Assembly: GCA_039654915.1 (NCBI GenBank)
Contig: CM077594.1
Coordinates: forward strand, 22,443,001 to 22,507,000
Direction of reading: 5' to 3'
DNA: 64,000 bases
Origin: Aquilaria yunnanensis
Lineage: Eukaryota; Streptophyta; Magnoliopsida; Malvales; Thymelaeaceae
The notes under the pieces are model-generated. The model did no database searches and was not told where the DNA came from. It saw only the letters and a list, made by a program, of their open reading frames with translations. Positions 11,500 to 23,269 of the stretch are shown in pieces; position 1 is the first letter of the stretch, and each line of letters opens with the position of its first letter. Position numbers and translations under genes: made by a program.

Positions 11500-12320
11500 C
11501 TATAGCTAAACTAATCTTGGCCATAGCCAATAAACACACACTGTTGTGTCTTGACATCAAATTTAGACCTCTTATCCTTTAGGATATGCATGTAGACTTT
11601 GTAACCAAACACTCGTTGATGGTCATAGAAGACATCATTTCCTGACCCTACTTTCTTTGGAACATCATATTAGAGAGGAACACACGGTAAAAGATTCAAC
11701 ACGTGAGCAATTACTAGCAATGCTGCACCCTAAAACATCTTAGGTAACTTTGCATGTGAGAGTAAACATCACACTCTCTTCATTAAAGTCTTGTTCATCC
11801 TCTCAGCTAAACCATTTAACCGCAATGACTTGGGAGGTGTTATTTGATGTTGAATACCATGCTTTTTGCAATAAGCATAAAATAATCCAATGTACTTTCC
11901 ACTATTGTCTGTTCGAATGCACATCAGCTTCTTATTGGTTTGCCTCTCAACTAGGGTTAAAAATTGCTTAAAAAATTCTAACACTTGATCTTTTGACTTT
12001 AAAGTATATACTCATATCCTTCAAGAATGATCATCAATGAAAGTTACAAAGTATCGAGCACTACCAAGTGACTTCGGCATTGGCTTACACAAGTCTAAGT
12101 GTATCAGATCTAACACATTTTTCATTCTAAAAGGAGGAGAACTCTTGAAAGACACTCTGTTTTGCTTTTTTACTAGACAATCAGCATATTTTTTCAAATG
12201 GACCTGATCCAGTCTAGGTAATGTCTTCTTTTTGGCAAGACGGGTCATGTTTTTCTTGCTTATGTAACCCAGTTGTTTATGCCATAACTCCATTATACTG
12301 TCATTCAACATTGCATTCAC
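11500..12320 (-). pseudogene. Copia integrase remnant
   Basis: The block at 12021-12320 has the GAG-pre-integrase signature LWHKQLGYISKKNM and a Cys-poor zinc-binding region (ADCLVKKQ), then LGSARYFVTFIDDHS. The block at 11769-11984 has IRTDNSGKYI and GLAERMNKTL, which hold the second Asp and the Glu of the DDE core. They are separated by frameshifts. Further left, a degenerate domain reaches about 11500. Confidence 0.85.
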
Positions 12321-12639
12321 AACATCCTAGAAGAGCTTTGTCTGCATCATGTACAGTTTTAAGTTCTTTGTTCCTTTGGCCACCACCAGAGTTCCTTTTG
12401 TCAACTTTCACCGCCCATTAAAGAAGGTGTTGTAGTAACCTTTAACATCAAGTTTTCCTGTTGAAATCTAATTTAGGCGCAAATCTAGAACATGCTTAAC
12501 ATTTTCAAGGCTAACCGCATACCAATTTGAGTTTCTAAATAAACATCTCCTTTGCCTGCAACTTATGAGAGACCTTCATTTCCCATTCTCACAACATCAA
12601 AATTGTCAGGTGTGTAAGATGAAAAGAATTCTTTCTAAG

Positions 12640-13560
12640 AAGTGACATGAATGGTAGCATCACTGTCAATCACCCAGCTTGTTTCATGAGTTGTAAGATT
12701 GACAATATCATAATCATGGACAATGTTGAACTTATCGGCAATATTTGCTTGCCCATCACTGCTGTTGTTATTCTTTTTTGGTCATTTGTCCTTCTTTTGT
12801 TCTTGCTTAAATTTTCGACAGAACTTCCTAATATGCCCCTTTCTCTTGTAGTAATAACATTCAATATTTGCAAATTTTTTTGACTTTCCTCCACTCTTAT
12901 CTCTTGGCTTTGGCCTCCTAGTCTCACTTCTCCCTCTAGAATATGTTACAAGGAGGTCTGATTGTGATGAAGAAGATCCTTATGATCTTCATCTCAACTT
13001 TTCATTTAGGATTCAACTTTTGACAAATTCTACATTTACTACACCATTTGGTGTAGAATTTGTAAGTAAAATTCTTAAAGTCTCCTAAGACTCTGGTACT
13101 GAGGCTGACATTATAGGAGCGAGTATCTCATTGTCAAACTTTATGCCTATTGTAGAAAACTGTTTCACGATTCCTTGCAAATCATTTAGATGATCTGCCA
13201 TGGATAAACCTTCCCGATATTTTATCTAAAGCAATCTTATTAGATAAAATAATTTGTTGTTGCTGATATTTTAAGCGTACAACTCTTCAAGCTTATTCCA
13301 CAGTATTCACACATAAGTTTCTGTAGATATGCGGTTGTAAACATTATTTTTAAAAAATTATCAAATGAAACCACATACTTGCTTATGCTCGAATGCCCAA
13401 TCATCTTCCAATTTATCCTCCGATTTTGTTGTACCAAACACAAGTAAGTGCACCTTTATCACATATAGGGGATCCTTCATCTTACTTCTCCATATGTGGT
13501 AATTCGAGCCATTCAAACTAATCATCTTATTGGTCTTAGCCTCTATGATGCTAATAAATA
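12640..13560 (-). pseudogene. Copia Gag remnant with damaged zinc knuckle
   Basis: Near 12800-12880 the minus strand reads CYYYKRKGHIRKFC followed by a Lys/Gln-rich stretch. This is a CCHC knuckle in which the second Cys is Tyr. The rest of Gag to about 13560 is broken into short frames. Confidence 0.65.
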
Positions 13561-13675
13561 CCTAATATCAAGCAAAAATAGTTAATAATAATCTAACTTA
13601 TTTTCTAATGTGGAGGATCCACGTTTTAATGGCAACCAGAGAGCATACGATAAGTATATATAAACACTAGGCCTT

Positions 13676-13687
13676 ACTCTAATGCCA
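13676..13687 (-). promoter_or_regulatory. Copia primer-binding site
   Basis: Directly inside the right (5') LTR the minus strand reads TGGCATTAGAGT. This is two transitions plus a final change away from TGGTATCAGAGC, the complement of the initiator tRNA-Met 3' end. It fixes the element's orientation. Confidence 0.75.
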
Positions 13688-13689
13688 GT

Positions 13690-14277
13690 TGTTGGGACCG
13701 TAACGGGTGATAAACTTTGAATGTAAGATGATTAAAAAAATGACACTAGAAAATTTATATGATTCATCCTTAATTTAGGGTTACGTCCATGAGACAAATT
13801 CTGAGATTTTCTTCTATTATAAAAATAGTATGCTTATAGAAAAAGAAACTTCTTCAGATAAAAATTTTAAAGATATGAGATAAATCTAAAATAGTGACAC
13901 TCAAATATTTCCAACACTTCAAATAAATATATCACTATTTTATCACTTCCCAAAAAATAGATAATTCTCTCCCACAATTTTTCTTTTGCTTAAAAAAAAA
14001 AGAACAACCTATGTGTTTTTAGCTAGAAGAATGAAAGGCTATTTATAGCTAAAGCACCTTGTTGCTCTCATGCAAATTTCAACGAATTTGACACCACACC
14101 CAGCTGTTTCTTCTCAATTTTCTAATTCTGCTGCATTTGTTCCAGCTGTTCCACCGCCAGCCGCAATGTTGGACCAATAAGGAGGAAAAAAAAATAATGA
14201 AGAAAAAGAAAAAAGGCCAAAGAGAGAGAAAAGGGACAAAAAAAAAAAAAAGACCCCACATGGGGCAAAAGTCAACA
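13690..14277 (-). repeat. Copia 5' LTR
   Basis: On the plus strand it starts TGTTGGGACCGTAACGGG and ends AAGTCAACA. It is collinear with 8917-9512 but differs at many sites. Confidence 0.85.
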
Positions 14278-15518
14278 GATATCTGCACACCCTTGTCTAA
14301 CCCGAGCCTAAATCCAACTAGGAGTTGCTATCCATGCATGCGATCTATCCATAGCTACCTTGAACATCTTAGAACCTCTCTAAATTTTCCTCTGAATTCC
14401 AGAATCACCTACGAAACCAACAACAGCCCCTGCTTGATGGTGAGGTCAAACCCTTCTCCTTTGACGGAAAGCAAAAATCTGCTGGGATTCGATTTCAGCA
14501 GCTGTAACTCTCAATCTTGCCGTGCTTGTATCTTTTTGGGTCCCAGAACAGCTTTGTCGGGCTGGCACAAAAGCAACTTAGCTTCTAACATGCACTAAAG
14601 AGGTTTAAATCTCCACTTGCTCCATGATCTTTCTAATTATTTTCAATCTGATCCAGCATGTTAATTCTGTTCATACAAGTCCTTGTCTTCCACCATAAAG
14701 ATCCCTGATCAACTAAGACACGTTATGACTTAAAATTGGCTCAGTTGTAACACTTGACACAGTAGCCGTAAATGATCCATAATAGCTATTTCAATGAAAT
14801 TTCAAAACCTAGTTAACTCAGTTTGACTAAATTACCAATTTACCTCTGTAACATCCTGCATGGTTGAAAACATCATAAAAGTGGACGCATTAGCATTTGT
14901 GAAAGATTAAGCTAAAAACAGAGTGATTAGCTGCGAAGGGGTTTTATTTTGTTTAGTTAAGTGGCCAAGTTGATGAGAAAATTAATGACTAAGCGTTGTC
15001 ACTTGTCAGGTGCTATATAATCAACATTCTGCTAAGATCCAATATCCTTCCTATTTGGCCCAAGGGAAAAATATCACAAAATATTTCTGAGCAGATAGAG
15101 TACTTGCATCAGGACAGCTGACAAAAGCTGCAGTGCAATTAAATTGAACTACCAAATAGCAGAAAATTTAAAGAATGTCTCGAGGCAGGGTTTAGAATTG
15201 ACTTCTCCACAACATCAACAAAATTCCCCCGGACTTGAAACATTTTCTCAACCTGGTTTTGCTTTTTCCCAGTAATGGTACCAACTTTGTCCATACAAAA
15301 GCAAACTAGCTAGTACCAGAACTTACTTATGACACCAGTTTCTGCAGGTACTTTCCACATCAATGAATGCCACCATTAACTCTGTTGCAGCATTTGGGCC
15401 ACTCTCAACTGCCCTCCTCCTCTGGCCTTTCAGCCCCGCAACCATCTCTGAGCTTCTCTTCCTTCCATTCTCTCCCTACACCAATTCAAGAGCTAGAAGA
15501 CTAAGTCTGGAAAAAAAA
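14278..15518 (+). other. 5' flank of the REM gene
   Basis: No ORF with a recognisable domain. It should hold the REM promoter and 5' UTR, but I see no convincing TATA box. An ATG at 15363 is in frame with the REM start, so 15363-15518 is either 5' UTR or an N-terminal extension of 52 residues. That stretch is rich in Ser, Pro and Leu, unlike B3 sequence. Confidence 0.4.
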
Positions 15519-16695
15519 ATGTATGAAGAAGGATTCAACAGACCGGAATTCTTACAGCTTATGGTCGGGGACTTCATCAACTCCATGGTAAAAATCTTCA
15601 TCCTCTCTCTGTTACTAGCTCCTGTTGATATCTGCATAAATTGATTTACTTCTCTTCTTCTTCTTCTTCTTCTCCTCCTCCGAACTGCACAGAGGATACC
15701 AAGAGCATTTGTGAGGTACATTTATGGCCAGAATGTGCCGGGAATGCTCCTGCTAAAGCCACAAAAGGGTAAGCCAACAAGAGTTGGGATTGAGAAGAGA
15801 GACGGAGGTTGGTTTTTTGACAACAGGTGGGCCAAATTCGTGGAGGAGCAGAGGCTGAAACATGGGGACTTCTTGGTTTTTTCCATGATTGACGAATCCA
15901 GTTTTGGGTTCACCACACTTGGCAAGAATTGCTGCTCCACAAACTTGAAAAGTTATGTTGTTGAGCACCAAGAGGAGCAAGGTTCACCAATGGAGGTTAT
16001 AAAGGATGAGGAGAGAGCCAGGGAAGAGGGAGAATCTAGCAAAGGTATTATAGTTTCTTGGTTTTCTTTCTAATCATTATCAATGGAATATGGAATTCTT
16101 AAAATTTGCTCCTATTTCATCTGCTTCCTGTTGCAGCAGCTGTGCAAAGGACCAGGAGGGTAAAAAAACAAAATAAAGTTGTTATGCCAAAAACTGAACC
16201 TTCATCATTTGAGGTAACACTACAGGGTTACAACAGATATGAACTTGTAAGTAACATTATTTTTATAGGCATGAAAGTAACATTTGACATGTACTTTATA
16301 TTATACTAGCTTTCATTGCTTTGTTAAAATCATAGTTTCATCAAAACAGTTCTCCTTTTTTCTTTTTTCTTTTCCTTTCTTTCTTTTTTATTTGTTTTTC
16401 TTTTCTCCTTTTGTTTCAGTGTGTGCCAAAACAGTTCATGGACGCAGCAGGGCTGAAATCCAAGACTACAGTGGTGTTGAAGTGTTCAAATGGTGAAAAG
16501 TGGGCTGTTAAACTGAGGTTAGAAAGGCTACCAGCTACGGAGCGGATGCGATTTGCAAGCGGATGGGTTGAGTTCTACAAGGATAACATGTTAAAGCTTG
16601 GAGACACACTTTTGTTTAACATGGTTCCTGGCACACCAAATGAAATTAGCGTTCAAATTTTCACGGGTAGAAGCTCTAAGAAGCAGGCAAAATAA
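15519..16695 (+). CDS. two-B3-domain REM-type transcription factor (4 exons)
   Basis: Exons are 15519-15587, 15693-16044, 16137-16246 and 16420-16695; every intron is GT-AG and the frame is kept across all joins, giving 268 residues. The first B3 domain (about residues 9-105) includes RIPRAFVRYIYG, GWFFDNRWAKFVEE and LKHGDFLVFSMID. An acidic linker (about 110-140) and a Lys/Arg stretch (146-155, nuclear-localisation-like) follow. The second B3 (about 163-263) includes FEVTLQGYNRYELCVPK, VLKCSNGEKWAVKL, GWVEFYKDN and LGDTLLFNM. REM proteins are nuclear DNA-binding factors, often expressed in meristems and reproductive organs; the particular role is unknown. The start at 15519 is chosen because B3 homology begins just after it; an in-frame ATG at 15363 would add 52 residues. 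Intron 1 has a CTT-rich pyrimidine tract. Confidence 0.88.
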
Positions 16696-17540
16696 GACTA
16701 TTCGTTAATATGTATCTTATGAAACTTGCCAAACAAGAAAGATTAGGCGTAGAATTAGTATGTAATCTTAGGAACTTCCATGCTGCGTGGAGAAGTTAAA
16801 GGCTGTTGTTTTTTTGCGATTTCATGCTTTAAGGTAGCTTTAGCCTGAGAATTAAGAGCTAATTTGTTTTAACTTATGTTAATTTAATTTAAAATAAATT
16901 ATTTTATTTTTACTTTTGTTTACCTAGAATTAATTTCATCCAAAGCCAATATTTTATAAATGTAATAATCCATTAAAAATATTATTTTTTTGGTTTTGAA
17001 TTTTTTCTTGATTTTTTTTTCAAATGTCTAAAAATAAAAAAATTCATAAAAATTTAATAGTATTATAGAAATTTACTTTCATAGAAATTATTATACATAC
17101 ATAATATTGGCTTTCATTGTAAAAATAAAAATAAGTCATGATTCATTAAGTTCTTTTAAATTAAAATGAACTGGCTTTTAGTGGCTAGAAACAAGTCACG
17201 TTGATGTTGTACAGATGTATTTAATTCCCTTAATTTGTTAAGTGAAGGATGCTCAAAAAACTTTCAAAAGTTTCATGGTTTCGTAACTTTCGTTGACGGG
17301 CAAAACATCAGTACAACAATCGGTTCAAAACGCTGCCTTGCATAGCATTGCAATCTACATCAACCAACCTCACATTGAGTAATTGACAAATGATCTTCAC
17401 ACAACATAAGACGTGAATGTATCGGAAAAGAGTGGGAACAAAAGGGTTTATCATGAAGAAACTGAGGGGGAACTGGCTCAGGTTATCATCTGAATGAAAG
17501 CTAATTAACCACATCTATTGCTTGGTAGTAGTAGGGTTTG
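16696..17540. other. 3' flank of the REM gene, no gene seen
   Basis: AT-rich, with several runs of A and T (16880-17110). Aataaa-like words occur near 16891 but no specific polyadenylation site can be assigned. Confidence 0.4.
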
Positions 17541-17751
17541 GCTTCCTGAACCGATATCAGATGCTAGATGGAGAATCAGCTGAAGCAGGCGGCAGCAACC
17601 AGTTGTACTTCCATCAAGTATACTCAGAATCAGATAGCAGTAACTTGATCTTTGACTTAGTGGTCAACTGTTTCAAGTTGTAACAGGAATTCCCAGATTC
17701 AATTACCACTCCCTCTTTGGCCTCTCATCCCATGTACCTAAAAAAATTCAG

Positions 17752-18120
17752 ATGACTCCAGACATGGTAAGAAATATGACTGAACAACTCCTGCAGACGC
17801 AATTCTATAAAACTAACACCAATTCTAAACATACATCAAGGCATCTCACCTATGTGCAACAAAATCTTAGCAATGCTGAGCATAACGGGGTTCCACTTGC
17901 GAGTGATGAGCTCTCCTCTTCTGGGTTGTTACCTGATTTTAACCCTTCTGTTGCAGCTGCTGTACTTCTTGGGCTTCTTCAGTTTAAAGCAAAAAAAGTA
18001 CCTACAATGAAAGCAATTAGTAAAGTCAGAAACAAAGATAATGAGACTTGGAACAAGAAATTGAGGTACATCAATACATCATGTCCCGCCAACCCAGTCC
18101 GGCTGGCAAAGGGACACTGA
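17752..18120 (+). other. unrecognised ORF partly made of SINE sequence
   Basis: An open frame of 122 codons. The first residues (MTPDMVRNMTEQL) faintly recall the short Met/Pro repeats of plant chaperone-binding envelope proteins, but ten or so residues are not enough to name it. A hydrophobic patch, AAAVLLGLLQF, sits in the middle. The final 13 codons lie inside the SINE that begins at 18081, so the natural end is not this stop. It could be an exon fragment or chance. Confidence 0.2.
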
Positions 18121-18300
18121 TCCCCCACCCACAGCCGGGGATCAAATCCCCACTGCCCCCTTCCCTCCCCAAATTCCCATAATGCCTTGATATTGGGTTC
18201 GGTGACCTTGTGGTCCCAAACAAATTGGCATTCACCTACCATGGTTGTATCCCTTCAAACCCTATACCTTGTATTACTGATTCTAAATACCAAAAAAAAA
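18081..18300 (+). mobile_element. tRNA-derived SINE with poly(A) tail and 11-bp TSD
   Basis: The insert of about 220 bp is flanked by an exact 11-bp duplication, atcaatacatc (18070-18080 and 18301-18311). It ends in a run of A (from 18292). Near its head are a pol III A-box-like TGGCAAAGGGA (18104-18114, 10 of 11 to TRGYNNARNNG) and a perfect B box GGATCAAATCC (18139-18149), 24 bp apart. These are the defining features of a tRNA-derived SINE in plus orientation. It has no coding capacity. Confidence 0.85.
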
Positions 18301-18765
18301 ATCAATACATCTTAAAGAATAGACCTACCTATATATTCAAATTTATCACCAAACCAAAAAACAAGAGTAGAAGCATAGCATGCCAGCATGGCTGCAACTG
18401 TCACTTAACAAGATAATCCAAACAATAGAAAAAGAACAGGTATGGTAAGCAGACCCACATTGTGATAAGTTCACAAACTTTCAGATAAAGGAGCGCAGAT
18501 TCCACATAATGGCTACAAATATCCAAAATCTGCAAACACTAGCAACCCTATCCAGAATCTTCTCTCCCTTCCGACCAGGAGGAACATAACATTTTCAATA
18601 AAGCTAGCATGACAAATGGGCTAGTGGTTACCTCTTTCGTGGGGATGTTCAATGAGGCTCAATGGCAACTCCACACATTTAAGCTCAGTACTTTCGGTTC
18701 ACCATGAAGTCATGAAAAGCATTACTGGCCATAAGAAGAGGCTTCTTCATCCTCCCATAACAAGC

Positions 18766-18899
18766 AACCTGTCCACTCATAGCTCTACAACTACTCGGAA
18801 TGATTTTCTTTGCACTATATGGAAGTTGACCCAACCTGTCCACTCATAGCTCTACAACTACTTGGAATGATATTCTTTGCACCATATGGAAGTTGACCC
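18766..18899. repeat. 67-bp tandem duplication
   Basis: Two head-to-tail copies start aacctgtccactcatagc at 18766 and 18833 and differ at only about four positions. This is a recent local duplication in non-coding sequence. Confidence 0.9.
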
Positions 18900-19873
18900 T
18901 GGATAAATGAATTCAAGATCAAACTTAACAGAAACCCAAACTGACATACAGTAGTTTGCGTACTTGCAGGAATACATATTCCCGACAGTGATATTTCAGG
19001 AAAACATTTCTACATGATTAGCCAAGAGCTTTGGGAACTCTACAAACCCAATGACACAACATGGTCACACCGGTAAGGAAGCATTATTGAATATTTAAAA
19101 ACTAGATTCCACGGAGGATCTGATGTAGACAAGGTAATATATAGGTTACTTGCATGATAAAAGTTTTCTAAAATGCAGCAACATTATTCAATGAACCAAA
19201 TAAACATAATGAAACAAATAAGCATTTCTAAGCATGAGAATACTTGAATGAAAAATAATGAACACTAAAGCGACAATGTAACAGAAGTGAAACTGAAAAC
19301 CTATTACTGGTTAATATTATCTGATAAACAGTGCATCACAAATTGCATATATAAATGTAAACTCTCAGGTGATGAATGTATTCAGCAAGTGGTTTGTGAA
19401 GTGCATCTGAGGCAGAACTCCAATCCCAAATATCGAATCAAAATCCGCAACCTATTTAATCCCCAAACACAATGTCTTGTAAGTTGTAACTAGCATATAC
19501 TATTGTCGTCTATAAACCATGTTTTTGTATTGGTTCTTAACACAAATTCACAATGAGGTGATGGAAACAAAATAAAACAACGGCCACTAAGGATTCTGTC
19601 TAGTAGGTTGAGAATCTATGTCTCCTAAGTAAATAGAAGAAAAACCTGGCAAATACATCTACTGATGACAGCATTATAGGAGGGTGGGAAGTGATCAGCC
19701 AGCTAATTCATCAATTTCACCCATTATTAGCAAACACACGACAATTTACAACAAAAAAATCAATCAACCTTTTCCAATGTAAATAACCCAGACCAGAACC
19801 CAAATATATTCCTGGGAGAAAAAAAAAATCTCATTTTTCACTTGAAAAGGAAGAGCTGAACAGACTCCTAATC

Positions 19874-20247
19874 TTAATCGTAAATTAAGTCTACCATGTC
19901 GCTATTTGAGTTGCAGAGAAGCAGATGCTTACAGATCATGAGAGAATTCCAGGGCAATCTAGGCGGAACCGCGGAAGCCAATTGAAGAGATAGGTGACCC
20001 AGTTGTCGCCTTTGGCCATCAATCAAGGTTCGATTAAGTCGAGAACTCCCTCTACTTCTGTCATAATCAAAAGGAATAGAGGACCGTAATCGAGCCGAAC
20101 AATGACCCCAATCCTTATAGTGTTCGATTCCATGAGTTGCGAAAACAATTGAGTCAGAAAGCTCCTTCATTACTTGTGCTCCGCGTGGGCATCCCGATCG
20201 GGGTCGTGGATGATCTCGGGGTCGCCTTTCCTGATGACCCCACCCAT
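19874..20247 (-). other. two overlapping short ORFs, possible 5' end of a host gene
   Basis: A 25-codon ORF (20247 to 20170) has an unusually ordered sequence, MGGVIRKGDPEIIHDPDR and so on, in locally GC-rich DNA. Its TAA shares the A with the ATG of a 98-codon ORF (20170 to 19874, starting MKELSDSIVFATHGIEHYKD). Alternatively the GTAATG at this join is a splice donor and the 25 codons are a first exon. I recognise neither product. The left end of hAT element 1 begins only 40 bp upstream, at 20287. Confidence 0.3.
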
Positions 20248-20286
20248 TTTTTCTTCCGGCACTCTGCTACTGCGAGTGGCTATGAC

Positions 20287-23182
20287 TAGCGGTCAACACT
20301 GGCAGTGACCGGCCTGCGATGGTTAGGTCAGGTCCGGGCACGACATGCCAAATCTGTACCGAGCCTGGACCTAGGTTGGGTTTTTTTATTTCTTTTTAAA
20401 ATATTTTATAAATTATGAATTTAGTAAAAAACACCATTAAAAGTAGGTCAAATGATACTTACAAACAACATGAAACGGGTCTTATATGAGAAAGTGATAA
20501 AATATTAAAAAACACTGAAATTTAAATATATGATCTGTGGTGCACAGCATAGTCAAATTAAATACATACTAAGAACTAAAAAGAAAACTCTAGAATATGG
20601 AAGTCTCGTCATTATCTTATACCTTATTATCTGAACTTTTCTAGTCTTGCTTTCTTAATATAACAAGACTTCAATCACGGTTGCACACAGAGACCTTCAA
20701 TGCTTCTGGCATCAACCTCGCTCATTTTTCTAAAATGAATCATTTGCCAGCATTAAAAACGAACTCAGATGCAACAGTTGAGACCGAAATCGCTATAGCC
20801 TTCTTGGCAATGATGAACAAAATCAGAAATTTGTTACTCTTCGCTTTCCACCACTCCAAAATGTCATCTACTTCAGGTAAGCCAGGGGATATCAGTCGGG
20901 GACACTTGAGCAGTTGCTCTGCAAGGTTAAATGGTGCTGATGTTGAAGAGGATGAAGCACCACAGGTGGAGAAAGTTGTGGTTTTTACCTTGTCTTTTGT
21001 GGCGGGATGAATACTCCTTACATAGCTCCTGCAAGTGTGCATCAATTTCAGCTGTCATAGCTAAACCACTCATATGCCTCATTTCTTAAAAAACTATAGT
21101 ATCTATCAAGCAAAGACAATGTACCCAAAATTTTCATAGTTGGGTCAAGTAAAGATACAAGGAAAAGGATGGGGGAATGTTAGAAAAATATGAAACCCAC
21201 TTGTCCTTCACTGCTTTGTTGGTGTATTTTAAAAATGCATCCATCTTGTACTGTTTCAAAACATAAATGTCATTTACCAAATATATCAAAACCTTGTGGA
21301 CAATGAGATAGTAAACACTGGGAAAAAAAAAGTAGTTGTCTCACTGTAGTAATTGACAAAGTTCATAACACTTGTCCCACATTTCAAATGTTAGAAGTTT
21401 CAAGTTTGCTTTCATGTTAAAAAACATAGTCAACAAAGGTGCATATGGAGTCCCAATATGTGGGACAATCAAGTTTAATATGTTTCCATGAAAACAGTTA
21501 GTTGTTTTTAAGACAATATTCTTTGAATTCATGACTAATTTTGGCCTTAGACTTCAAATATAGTAATGCATTTCGGATTGGAAGGATTTTTGTCTACAAA
21601 ACCTCAAGCATTTTTTTTACACACAAGTTTAAAATATAGTACATGCTTCTAATGTGGAAAAAAAACATCGCTCCGAGGAGGTTTCAATGAATTATAGAAT
21701 TCTTCGGCTGCCCAATCATTATTAGAGGCATTGTCAAAACTAATGTAGAAAACTTTGTTAGTACAGTAAAATTCACATAGTATATCTAAAATGAATTGAT
21801 AGATATTGTACCCAGTATGGTCAGATTCTATGTATTTGAATGCAAAAATATGTTTTTGAATCACCCAATCTACATATATCTAATGTGCAGTAACATAAAA
21901 ATAGTTCCACCCTATAGGAGATATTCACATATCAATAGTGAAACTAATGCAATGATCAAATGAACAAACACATGCTCACAGATTTGACTTATCAGCTTCA
22001 TACATTTTGCATGTTTCTATTCTAGTAGTTGTCCTAAATGTCTTTCTAAATCCTGGGTTTAATTTTGATCTAATCTAATTATCTAAATACACATTTTTCA
22101 GCTTGCTGAAATGGTTTTTTTATAAGCATCATCTAGTTAACTATACCTTTCTTACATTTTTGCTGATTAAATCTAAAGATACCTGAACTGCCAATTGTAC
22201 TCTCAAGTTGTGTTTGTTCACTGTAACTACATTGGCCGCCTAGATAGTGGATCAGATGGTTGTTCCTTATATGTCGTTGTAGCATCCCAGTTCTAAAGTT
22301 CACCTTGTGGGCCAATTTTTTCCCATAATACTTGCACTTGGAAAACCGGTAGTCATTCTCCCGAATCATCTCACAATGCTCCCACACAAAGGATTTGAGG
22401 TGAGATTTACCGTCAATAACCTCAGGGACTTGGTTTTAAGGTGTCGGTTATGACTTCTCACCTTCTTGTGAATCAACAGTTAGAGTTGCGATATTTTGGA
22501 CTTCAATGTCGCTTTAGGATTGTTGCTCTTGGAACTTCAAATCAATATTGGTCATATTGATGTTGGTGGGCTCGTCGACCTCTTGAATGTAAATCCCCTT
22601 TCTCGCCAAACTTTTGCGATGGAAAAATAACCCCAAGCCGGCACGGGAAGACAAGTTTTTGGCAAAGGCAGAGCTAGTACTCTTCTTTGTTAGCATTGAA
22701 TTGATGCAAATTGATAGAGAGATTATGGAAAGATTAGTAGGAGATTAAGAAAATTGGTCGAGAGCTTGAAGAGAATTGTGCAAAAAGTAGCAGATGTAGA
22801 GAAGAAAGTGTAGGAACTAGTGTGAGGAAATGAGGAAATGAGGCCCTTTATTTATAGGAATGGCAAAAAAAAATTTGGATGAAAACGTTACACATAGACA
22901 GAGGTCCTTCCTCAGTCATTTTCCCTTTTTTTTAATCTACCGATCATTGAAGAGGAAATGAAATGTTAGCTAGGCTTGACCCGGAACAGACTAGCTGATC
23001 TGAGCTGTGCCTGGGCCCAGGCTTTAGGCGGTCTTGGGCTAGTCTTCATTTCCTTTTCTTTAGACCCATATATGGCCAACTTTTTACCGAGTGCAGCTTA
23101 TGCCAAGTGCTGTGTTGTGCTTCAACCATGCCTGGGCCGGTTTTTGGTTGGGCCAAGTCAACCTTGCCATTATTCATCTCTA
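20287..23182 (-). mobile_element. hAT transposon 1 (2896 bp) with 8-bp TSD
   Basis: The element is flanked by an exact 8-bp duplication, gctatgac (20279-20286 and 23183-23190). The ends are TAGCGGTCAACACTGG and, in reverse, TAGAGATGAATAATGG, matching at 11 of 16 positions. Subterminal sequence is rich in GGGCC/CCGGGC words. It carries a broken transposase on the minus strand. Confidence 0.88.
20660..22696 (-). pseudogene. hAT transposase, frame-broken
   Basis: Reading leftward, the N-terminus (22514-22696) is MLTKKSTSSAFAKN and onwards. A BED-type zinc finger region (22133-22387) gives CKYYGKKLAHK then TGMLQRHIRNNH. Two RNase H-fold blocks follow (21649-21864 with FYISFDNASNNDWAAE; 21341-21532). 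A C-terminal dimerisation block (about 20740-20960) reads DDILEWWKAKSNKF and AISVSTVASE. That is the full domain order of plant ZBED/RICESLEEPER-type hAT transposases, which excise and insert the element. Stops and frameshifts between every block make it non-functional. Confidence 0.88.
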
Positions 23183-23269
23183 GCTATGACCATGAGACCA
23201 ATGTGGCTCGCGAAAGCAAAAAATGATTTTCCTTTTCCCTTTTCATCCTTCCCTCATTACACACTGTTC

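Larger units (their letters stand above)
8917..14277 (-). mobile_element. degenerate Ty1/Copia LTR retrotransposon
   Basis: The element is 5361 bp, with LTRs at both ends and Gag, integrase, RT and RNase H remnants in Copia order (integrase before RT) on the minus strand. Multiple frameshifts and stops break the polyprotein. The LTRs differ at many positions, mostly C/T and G/A, so the insertion is old. Five-base flanks (gaaaa before, gatat after) do not match, so no target duplication can be claimed. It lies between the two REM copies. Confidence 0.9.

Noticed and set aside
14079..14598. ORFs on both strands at the right Copia LTR
   Set aside because: Low-complexity Lys or Phe runs from A/T-rich LTR sequence.
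17752..18120. Outer-envelope chaperone-receptor (TPR) gene
   Set aside because: Similarity is limited to about ten Met/Pro-rich residues, and the ORF end lies in a SINE.
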